Part shown: positions 46,740 to 57,000 of the stretch, piece after piece
Layout of the letters: every line of letters starts with the position of its first letter
Numbering within the stretch: position 1 is the stretch's first letter
Origin: Anaeramoeba flamelloides
Lineage: Eukaryota; Metamonada; Anaeramoebidae
Direction: 5' to 3'
Assembly: GCA_027625915.1 (NCBI GenBank)
Contig: JANTQA010000036.1
Coordinates: 8,763,001-8,827,000, forward strand
Length of the DNA stretch: 64,000 bases
The notes under the pieces: model-generated
What the model was told of the DNA's origin: nothing
The model's database searches: none
What the model saw: only the letters and a program-made list of their open reading frames with translations
Translations under genes and position numbers: made by a program

Positions 46740-47880
46740 AATTCAAAAAACAAAGTGTTCATCAGTTTCAAAAATTTTTTTTCAGTTATAGTGTATTTAA
46801 TAGGGTGGACATGACAAGAATCTAACAATCCATTTAAAGACTTTCAAAACTTTTTTAGACTTTTCACCTGACAATCTGTAAGATTTCATCTTCGGATATT
46901 ACTGATATTTGAATTATAAATGGGTTAAAATTTTCACTTCCTTTTTCAAGGATTTTCTTTCATAAATTGAGTTCTCAAAGAAATAGTTTGTGGTGTTTAG
47001 TCTCTATTTGAAAAAGGAAATTGAAAATGAAGTGAAGATTTTTCCCATTTTATATTCAAATACCAGTATTTCATATTTTTTCAAATTTTAGAAACTTGAT
47101 ACAAACTTTTAGAAGCACAAAAAAGGATACAAAAAAATAACTAATAAAATACTACTTTTGGAGGTTATCTGAATACTTAGAATTTATCTCATAGAAAAAT
47201 ATTGATTAACTCTCAAAAACTTGATAATCCATCTTATGAAAATCAAAAAGCTAAAATCTAATTAAATTACTTGTTTTTAAAAGTTTGTATTGTAAAAAAT
47301 TTGGAATTTTAAGATATTTTTATCTGTTATTTCGTTTGAAATTTAGAACAATCTCAAAAAAATAAATTGTTGTGAATTCAAAAAAGTTACCTCAATTTTT
47401 GTGCTATTCTTATCTTGAACACGACAAGAATATCACAATCCATACAAATACTTTCAAGACTTTTTCGAACTTTCAGACTGACAGTCTGCAAGATTTCAGT
47501 CTCTGATATTCTTTCATATTTTTTCAAATTTCAAATACTTGATACAAACTTTCATCAGCCAAAAAAGGGTAAAAAATAATAATTAACAAAAGATAACATT
47601 TTGAATTTAATTGAAATTTTTGAAAGTTGTCTCAAAGAAAAATATTTGGAAACTTTCAATAACCTGAAACTCTTTTTATGGAAACCAAAAATTGGAAAGT
47701 TGTTTAAATTACATGTTTTTAAAAGTTTGACTTGTAAAAACTTTTAAATTGAAAGTTGTTACATTGTGATCTTGTAATTCATTTCAAAATTTGGGAACAA
47801 TTTCAAAAAAACAAAGTGTTGCTAAGTAAAAAAAGTGACTACAATTTTTGTGCTATTCTTGTCGTGAAAAGATCAAAAAA
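46740..47880 (+). repeat. Diverged tandem repeat upstream of the LC8 gene
   Basis: Corresponding blocks begin near 46740, 47350 and 47800 (CAA(A/T)TTCAAAAAA...AAAGTGTT type), and share ATTTTTGTGCTATTCTT plus CTTGATACAAACTTT. The base period is about 455 bases; the first unit is longer because a foldback element (46911-47066) is inserted. The last unit ends about 85 bases before the LC8 start codon. Confidence 0.6.
46911..47066. mobile_element. Family O foldback element, copy 1
   Basis: Ends ACTGATATTTGAAT and ATTCAAATACCAGT are inverse, and complementarity continues for about 40 bases. The second tandem unit lacks it, which defines the empty site and suggests a 3-base ATT duplication. Confidence 0.6.
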
Positions 47881-47960
47881 AATTCATTTTTCCAAATCAG
47901 CTTGTTTCAAAATTATTCTTTTATTTTTATCTTTTCTATCACCAAATCACAATCCAAGAA

Positions 47961-48230
47961 ATGACTGATCAAAGAAAAGTTGTAATCAAAGCAGCTGATA
48001 TGCCTGAAATCCAAAAAGAAGTCATTGATCTTACGCTCCAAGCATTTAACAAATTTACAGTTGAAAAAGATATTGCATCTCACATTAAACGTACCCTCGA
48101 TACAAGACATGGGCCAACCTTTCATGTAATAGTAGGGCGAAGCTTTGGTTCGTATGTTACACACGAATCTAAATATTTTATTTACTTTTATGTTGATCAA
48201 TTTGCAGTTCTTATTTTTAAATCAGGATAA
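47961..48230 (+). CDS. Dynein light chain LC8 (DYNLL)
   Basis: The 89-residue product is exactly the usual LC8 length, in one exon. Recognisable features in order: VIKAADMPEIQ near the N terminus, VEKDIASHIKRTLDTRHGP, FHVIVGRSFGSYVTHESK, and the C-terminal strand KYFIYFYVDQFAVLIFKSG that forms the dimer and peptide-binding groove. LC8 is a homodimeric hub that binds dynein intermediate chains and many other partners through short linear motifs. It is highly conserved, so this call is firm. The ATG is the first in frame. Its 5' flank is pyrimidine-rich and lies directly downstream of a tandem repeat array. Confidence 0.97.
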   Translation: MTDQRKVVIKAADMPEIQKEVIDLTLQAFNKFTVEKDIASHIKRTLDTRHGPTFHVIVGRSFGSYVTHESKYFIYFYVDQFAVLIFKSG

Positions 48231-50228
48231 AAATAAAACCATTTGAAATCCAACATATTCAAAACATTTGTTTTTATTGCGAGTTTATTTTTTTTTCTTT
48301 TGAAAACAATTTTCAACAAAAAAATCCGAATTCAAAACGATCGATCGATTTAAAACCGCAACGATCAAGAAAGAGAAATAACAAAATAAGAGTTATTACA
48401 ACAGATATCTTTTATTGTTTTTTTACTCTTTTCTTTTTTTCAGTTTTATTGTTATTATTTCTTTTAATCTTTTCATCCAAAATTATTATGAATAAAAAAA
48501 AGAACAGTGCAAATTCAAAAAGAAAGAACTTTTTTTGAGGATTTCCATAAAAAAAAAATTAATATTTCGGCTTTTTAGGTTGCTCTGTATTCTACAATTC
48601 TTATGAATTGAAAATTAAATAGTACTGTTTTTTCTTGTTCATCACTTTTTGAAATCTTTCTGAGAGCAAACCAAATGATAACAGCAGTTACTCACTGGAT
48701 CAGTAAACTAATTATTGACTAAATAAGTGGAAAAAGTGCTTATTTTATTTTATTTATTGAAAATTGGGATTGTTCTTGGAATTGGTGATTATCAAAAAAA
48801 AATAAAAGATAAAATTCATATAACATTAATATAATCTATTACTTTGATTTTAATATCGAATTCTCATGAAAAGGGAGTTTGTATAATACTAACCTGTTTA
48901 TTAATCAGTTTTTTTTAATTTGTTTAGTGTTTTTGGTTGTTGAAAGAGCTGTTTTAAAAATATGAGAACTTTTTAAAACTTTTTTGAAGTGTATAATTTT
49001 AATAAAGTGAAAAAAGTTTTAGAATTTTTTTTTTTTTTTTTTTATTGTTTGAGGGAGGAGTTTTTAGTTCCTCTTGTTTGCCCTAATTCCTAAATTTTTA
49101 TTTGTTAATTTTTTTAAAGATTTCCATATACTTTTATTTTCCACTATACGATCATGAAAAATTTTTTTCAAAAAAAAATAAAATATTTGCTAATTTTACC
49201 CTTTTTACTAACTTCAATTAGAATAAAAACTATTGATTAATAAAAGAGATCTTTGATCAAAAAATATTTTTAAAGATTTGTTTACAATTTAAGTTGGAAA
49301 ATCCAATTTTCCAGTAATATTTTTTATCAATTTAATAGTAAAAAATTTGAAAACTTTTTTCTTTACAGATAAGAGGCCATTTTATTATATTTTAAATGTG
49401 TTTTAAATCAGGGGAATATATTTCAAATGGGGAACCAATCATTTTGACTATTAAAGAATTATTTGTTCTTTTAAATTGGAAAAAATATTTTCTTTGATTT
49501 TCCGTTAGGTTTTCCAAAATTCAAAAGAATTGAGCAAAATCTTTGATTTTACTCTATTCTATCGAATTCTGGAAAATCTGGGCACTCTACGGGCACTTTT
49601 CGTTCGACTTTCCAGAATTTAAAAATGAAATTTCTATGATTTTTGAATGAAAACTTTTAATCCTGGAAAATCTAGTACACTCTCAATATTTATCATCAGT
49701 TATTTTTTTTCTGTGTTTGAATTTTTTTTAAATGAGTAGAGTGTTTTCAAAACTATTAGTTATTATCTCTTCAAAAAAATATCCTAAAATTGAGTTTAAG
49801 GAAAATTCATTGTCACATCCATATAAAATTTTTTACTCCAAAATAGACCCTTTTTTCGAGACTAGAGACTTTTCAAAATCGTGGTACTATTAACAACAAT
49901 AAATACAAGAGCCTCAAGATTTTTAAGAACTGGAATGTTGATAATATTGTGAATAAGCTCAATTAACATTGATGAAATATTAACTGAAGTTGTAGTTTTG
50001 TCTAACTTTTTTTTCTTCAATTTTATTTTTTCAAACTGGTGTAGGGCTAATAAAGATAGGCTAAAGTTTCAGAATTAAAATCATTTATAAGTTTTCTGTT
50101 TAAAAAAAAATGAGGAGTTGACCTTTAAATCGACCAAAGTGGTTGAGGTCTGAATAAAAGCTCTTTTTTTATTGGTTGATCCAAAACTTTTTTAAAATAG
50201 AAAAGTTGAAAAAAGATTTTTGTCTTAA
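48231..50228. other. Downstream of LC8: no gene; repeat fragments
   Basis: 49021-49110 resembles a minus-strand LINE 3' end. 49500-49690 carries two palindromic hairpin modules, one at 49506-49576 with arms TCAAAAGAATTGAGCAAAAT and its inverse. Nothing coding. Confidence 0.45.
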
Positions 50229-50969
50229 GGGACCAGAGTAACTCTAGATTTGTCTATAATAAAAGAATGTTGTAATTTGGGAGTAAATGATTTTAATGAG
50301 CTCAATGGTTCAGTGAGTCTTAAAAATCTATTATAAATCTTTTTGAACAATAAATTATTACATTTTTTACATGATCACTATTAAAAATTGTCATTTTAAA
50401 TTTTTTTTTTAATTCCTTTTCAAAACCTAAAAATTGAAACTTAAAATTATAGTATTCCAGGTATTTAATAATTCATATTTAGTATTTCCAAAAGTAATTC
50501 TTTGTAATATTTTATTTCAAAAATTTCCTAAAGAATCATCAACTTAAAAACATAAAGAATGGTTTAGTTATGGTTCCATTTTATAAAATAAAAAATAACC
50601 TCAATATATTCCAATATTTCACAAATCATTTGTCAAAAAAATCTATTGTTTAATTATTTAATTTTTAAAAATTGAATTTTTGAGCAATTAATCTACATTT
50701 TGTATAAATTTAAGAAAGATATTTTGAAACTTTGTAGTTAGAATATTGATAATTAAAATTTGAAATTTGTGGCAAAATGCAGATTTTTTTTTGAAATTGT
50801 TGGGTTTTTAATAATACAAGGTTCATTTTTAATTGATAAGATCAACATATATTAAATTTGACGAATTGGATTGTTTAGAGACATTTGAAATCATACTAGC
50901 ACTAATGATGTTAACATCCAATTACAACATACTTTTATCTCCGGCTTCTCCTTGGTATACTATAATATC
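50229..50969 (+). mobile_element. TTAA-associated element, family B, copy 2
   Basis: 741 bases, TTAA at 50225-50228 on the left; the right border has decayed to TTAC (50970-50973). Aligns end to end with 43759-44501. Confidence 0.65.
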
Positions 50970-51234
50970 TTACAAATCATTAAAAAAAAAACTCAATTTT
51001 TTAAAATAGCATATTTGATGAAAAACTTTGGTTTTTTTTATTCTCAATTTGTAAAGAAATTAAATTCCCCTTACAACTTTTAGTTTTTTTTGGATTTTAG
51101 AAATCCACAGTAAATTCATTTAATTTTTTTTAATTAAAAAAAAAAAAAAACAAATTAAACATTTCATAAGTTTTATTTTTATTTAAAAAATCAATATATT
51201 TTATAAATAACAATATAAATTAAGAAAGCAATCT

Positions 51235-51420
51235 TTAAATTTCTCCAAATTTAAGAGAATAGAGGAAAATATTTGATTTTGCCCAATTATTTTGAATTTT
51301 GGAAAAGATCCATTAGTTTTTGTTTTTAATTTTGGAAATTATCAAAAAAACCTGTACACTTAACGGTACTCAACAAGACTCAACAAACTCTAAAAACCTG
51401 AACACCCTTCTCTAATTTCT
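51235..51420. repeat. Palindromic hairpin modules
   Basis: About 70-base palindrome at 51237-51310 (arms TTTAAGAGAATAGAGGAAAA and a near inverse) followed by CCTGTACACTTAACG-type spacer. Related material continues at 51840-51920. Between here and 53274 no gene is visible. Confidence 0.45.
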
Positions 51421-53274
51421 AGATTTTTGTTAATAAATTTAAAGAAAGATTCATAATTTTCTTTATCATTTAAGAATGTTAAGAAGATATTTTTTTTTGT
51501 ATTTTTTAATTATACCTTTGATAATTTTCTCTAGTTTGATTAATTTTTTTATCATGATTAATTCTTTAATCCGATTTATTAAATTTGAATTTTTTTTTTA
51601 TTGCAGTTATATATGTATATTAACTCAACGTTGTCCTTACGGAATATGAAAAATTCATTTTTTTTTTTTCGAAGAATAAACCAACAACAGATTTTTTCTA
51701 AATTTGATAAATAATAATCATCTGGTTTGGTTTGAGATTCAGAAAAGAAATACCTGAACAAATAAAAATTCTTAAAATAATAAAAAATATCTAAATTCGG
51801 TCATCTAGTATCCCAATCTGAGGGATAGTGTCTGGGTTTATTTAATTCAAAATAATTGAGCAAAATCAAAAGTTGTAATCTATTCTTTTAAATTAAAAAA
51901 AACCTAACAAAAGTGGAGTACCAATTATTAATCACATATTGTGGAATTTTTATTTATCACCAATAATCTTTCTATAGAATTTTTTTATCCTCCTGGGTAT
52001 TCAGGATGCGGTTAGTTTAGATTTCGTCATGAAAATGATAATATTATTTTTTATACATATTTTAATTATTTTTCTTCTTCTCTTTTTTTATTTGATAAAT
52101 TTTCTTTAATTGCTCCTTTAAATAAATAAATAAATAAATAAATAATTAAACAAACCATAAATATCAAAAAAAAAAAATGATAAATAATTTTTTATCAATC
52201 ATTGAACGTCTTTGAAAAAAAAATTTCCCAATTTCTTCAGAGAATTAAAAGTATTGATAATAATATTTGTTTTTAATAATAAATGTTATTATTTTTAAAT
52301 GAATTAAAAGTTTTACATTTATTAAAGTTAAATTGGAATTTCAAACATTTTATTTTGTTTAAATTGACTTTTTTAAAAAAAAAATGAAAAAAAAAATTAT
52401 AAAAAATCAAAAATCTTAAAAAAGTTATTTGTCTAAAATAGAAAAAATAATTGGGTTATAAGAATTGAAAATTTATTTTACAAGGATATTGAATTAAACT
52501 CATACAATATATTCTATTTCTTCAATAAAAACGGGTAACTTTGGTGGATAAAGATTTTTTATATACTACTTTATCTTTGCCCAAAAGTAATTTACAGACT
52601 CAAAAAGGTAAATACTACATTTGAAGTTATTAATAAGTTGTTAAAGTAAGTTATTATTTGCATGGGTTAATTACTAGAAAATTTTGAATTGCAGCTGAAT
52701 GGAAAATTTTTATCTACTTTTGCACATTTAGAAATGCTTGTTATTTATTTTTTTTTCTTATAGAAAAACTTGGAAGTTAACTTTTTATATAATAAAATAA
52801 AAAAAAAAAAAAAAAAACATTAAACAATTTTCTTAATATAGTAGATAGTTCTCTAAAAAAAGATTGAGATTCAATATTGAGCTTTGAGATTATTATTTAT
52901 TTAGTACAGTTAAATTTTAATAACAGATCCAAGTAAAGAACCTGTGTTGGCAACTTTAAAGCCAATATAAAAATTGTTTAATTTTTTTTTTTTTCAGACT
53001 TGGGTATTGGAAGTCTAGAAGGCACTTATATATTTACTAGTTAGAATTTAGATTGAATTTAAAGGTTATAAATTGGATTAATGGAAAAGGTTCAATAATA
53101 ATATATACTTTACTTTGAAAAATTTTGAAATAATTTACAAATTTTCTGAGATAAAATGATTAGTTTTTAAAAAATTCCAAAAATGATACTTTTTCTTATT
53201 TTTATACAAAAAAATATTTTTAATCTTTCAATATTTTCATAATTCTTATTTAAAATTTATTTAATGAACTAATA

Positions 53275-53437
53275 TGTATTATATTTTCTGCCTAAATTTA
53301 ATACAGATTGAGTAAATTTTTTACCAATTACTTAGATTTGAAAACCCCTGTTTATTTTCAATATTAAATATATTTCTAGATAAGGAATCCTGATTTAGAA
53401 ATTTATCATCAAAAAAAAAATAATAGAGATTAGTCCC
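53275..53437 (+). mobile_element. TTAA-flanked MITE, family C, copy 3
   Basis: 163 bases between TTAA at 53271-53274 and 53438-53441. The left end has diverged (ends less inverse); the right half matches the other copies closely. Confidence 0.65.
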
Positions 53438-53595
53438 TTAAATATTCCTATCTCTTGTTTATATGTTATTGTCATCCAATTGGTGTGTTTCTTTTATTTC
53501 TAAAGTAAGTCAATAATTCTTAGATGAGTTAAATTTTCATAATGGGACAAATTAAAAAACATTGGTTAGTTACACAATCATAATATAAGTCCACG

Positions 53596-53722
53596 TTTTC
53601 CAAATATTTTTTTACTTATTTTTTTGTCCGTTTTAAAACAAAAACCAAGTTAAAAAATTAGGTGATTTATTTGAATTAAAATAGAATCCAAAACATTACA
53701 TAATACCTAAATTTTAGCAGTT
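53596..53722 (+). repeat. Dispersed repeat, copy 2
   Basis: Matches 870-995 in the same orientation, including AAAATAGAATCCAAAACA. It lies 0.4 kb upstream of the RING gene. Confidence 0.5.
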
Positions 53723-54097
53723 TCAATTTTCTAAATTTTAACCTTTTACAATTCCAATGACAGTATTATGGGATAAGTTATTTATGACCTTTTCTTCAAG
53801 ATTCCTATGATTTTTGAATTAACATCTCTTCCAAAAGTGACATTTTAATTTAAAAGTTACTTGTTCTTATTCCCAAACCCTCTCTAAAAAATACACCTTC
53901 AAAATTGTTTTCACAATTCCTCACAAATATCAAAATCCATTTTCTTACCTCCTTAAATTGTAAATATAATTATAGTCCAACCAATTTTTAATTTTAAGCA
54001 TTCACCAACAAAGGTTATTTAGGGTTGTAAATCCAAAGTTATTTTTTATTTTTTTTCTTTTTGTTTTAAATTTTCACTTTCAATAATTTTCAAAAAA

Positions 54098-57000
54098 ATG
54101 TGCTCTCAAGGATCAATTGAAATGTGCTGTATTTGTCAAGAACCTATCATAACACGAGGTAAAATTGCTGGCTGTAAACACATGTTTTGCTATACTTGTA
54201 TTTTCAAATGGTCCACACACGAAAACAGTTGCCCTATCTGCAGGCAGCGTTTTCCGACAATTTTAAAAATTATTCATCCTTTTTCAAAAACACCACAAAC
54301 CCTTTTTACATTGAAAGTTGAAACAAAAGATCAATCAAATCGACACCAAGAAACAGCAAACCGTCTGAATTTTACTGACACATTATTTGAAGATTCAATT
54401 TTTGAAGATCAAATAGAAGACATCGAAATAATCCAAAGTAAGTAAAATAAGGAGCTTTGTTATTCTTTTGTTAATATACACAGTACTTTTTTTCAACTAG
54501 CTTTTCATAATAGTTTTAGTCTTCAAAACCAGCACCAGTTGTAACTTTACAACATGTTTCATTTTTTTTTTTTTTTTTTGTTTTTTTTTGTTGTTTTTGT
54601 CTTTCAAAAGAAGAATCGAATTGTTTTTGTTGTTGATAATTTTGTTTGGTAAATAAGATTTGTGTTCACCTTTTCAAAGAAAAGGGCACAATAAAAAGTT
54701 AAAAACAAAAAGATGAAAAAAACAAAAATACACTATTTTTACAAACCATTTTTGGGATGAGCTGAAGTGAAGAACTTAATCCCATGATGCTAAAATAATC
54801 TTTAAAAAAAAACTTCCTATGAAAAAGATAGATTAAGGACTATCTGAATTTTATGCTCTGTGAGCATTGAAATACAAAGCAGTAAATAGATTAAGACCTT
54901 TAAAATATAGTGAATTGAGGGAAAGTCAAAATATTGCCAATTTTTAGCAATTTAAGATTTTGCTTGAAAATCATTTATTGATTGAAAAACTTTTCGAAAA
55001 ATCCCAACAAAGCAAGGCAAAAATAAAAAGCTATTTTTTTTGAAATTGGGAAAATGTCACTCCACTTTCTTTTCAAATGGGTGGCTACACTCACCACCAA
55101 CTCTAACATACTTCAATATAAAGTGGAGTGACATTTTCCCAATATCATTTTGGAAGTCGTAAATTTTGAGTGAAAAATTTTGGATTTGGAAAGTAAATTT
55201 TTTTTGCCTTCCTCAAAAACAACCTAAATTTTACATTTTAACAAGATCTATTAACTCAACATTCTTTTGAGTTAATAATTCGTGCCGTGGGTATAAAAGT
55301 AATAGCCACTGGGAATAAAATTCGAATAATCCTTAATTTTTCTGAAAAATTTAAAAGAATTAAATCTTTAATGAATTAATTTTAAATTATGATGGTTCAA
55401 AATTATTTGCATTGATGAATAATCCTGAAATCTATAATTTTACGATTAAATTACCTTTCAGAAAAGGAAATTTAAGCAAAAAGGACATCTAGAGTGTAAT
55501 TTACACTTCTTCATCAATAATAATAATATCGATATTTCATAAAAACTCAAATTCAAGCAAACAACAAAAAATATCTCTATTTGTGTTTGTTTTTGAACAA
55601 AAATAAGATTTTACCGATTTAAGGACGGGCGCACCTAATGAATTCGAAGTATACAATTCAAATGCCAAATAGTAATCACTTAAACCAACATTAATATTTG
55701 AATTGTATACTTCGAATTCATTAGGTGTACCCGTCCTTAAGAACAAATATGAAACAAAATAATTTATTATTCCAATTTTGTAAAAACAATTTCCTGCTTA
55801 TATATCTATTTATCACAACTAAATGAAAGCCAGGTCTTACGGTAACGGTCACTTCATATAATGTCATGAGAATTTCAATTTATTCTTATTTATTAGTTAG
55901 ATGTACTCAATTCACTGAATCAAAGCTCTCCAAAAAAATAGTGAAAAAAATTGGATAATTTAATGTTGAAAAAATATCAGAATACATAAAAATAAAAAAT
56001 AAAAAAAAAGTAAAGTTTTAGAGAACCGGTATGGGCAAGTGGAAACACAACCCAGTGTACAATCTGAAGCCCGGGGTTCTTTTCCCTTAACCATTATTTC
56101 TTATTGTTTACCATTTTCTCAAATAGCCACCACGGTGTAATTTTAATTAAAAATCGGGCTTATGCTTCTTAGAACCACTAATTCTTTGAGGAAATCGTTT
56201 GACCGAATTGAATCTTTTTGACTATTATAAAACTGAACGGAATTGGAACAAAATCCCTCTCAATTTATGGAGCGGATCCGATTTTTGGGAGAAATGACCA
56301 GCTCTCACTTGATTCAACAATATCTCTAATTCAAATTAGGGATTCGGGCAAACAGGTGGACTTTTAGTACCCACTCTTTAATGGAAAAAAAAAAAAAAAA
56401 GTAAAGTTTTTTTAAATACATATTTTTCAAATAAACGAATTTTTTTTTTTTTATTAAAATAAAATTGGAAATTATTTTCTGAAGAAATATTGGATTTAAG
56501 AAAAGTTTGTTTAATTCTTTTATAAATTATTTAGATCTTTAATGAATTTAAATTTTTATTATTTGGCTCTGAACAATATTTGTTTATTGTCTTTCCACAA
56601 CAAAATAAATTTTCAAAAAATTGCTTATTAAATTAGTATATTTCCACAATCACAAAAATAACAAAATAAAACGAGTTTTACACGAAAAGATTAAATAAGA
56701 ACAAGATTAATAAATCCTTACTTTCTTTAAAAAAATCAAAAACTTGTATGTAACTATCTGTGATTAGGTATACATCAGTAAAAAAAATTTTGGAATTAAA
56801 CCATCAAAAATGTGATCAAAGATAATTCCATACATTGAGAGTTATTTTTGATGGTTTAGTGTAAAACTTTAAATTGAAGATTTTTAAAATTCAAAGAAAA
56901 TTTTTTAAAATTCAAAAAAAAATCAATTTATTTATTTATTGATGGAAGAAGTGTAAATTACACTCTAGATGCACTTTTACTTAAATTTCCTCAAACGTAA

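Noticed and set aside
55537..55746. 69-residue minus-strand ORF
   Set aside because: Almost entirely made of the TTAA hairpin arms and flanks.
56030..56095. Functional tRNA gene at the SINE head
   Set aside because: Acceptor ends do not pair, the B box deviates, and the unit continues into a body with an A tail and a target duplication.
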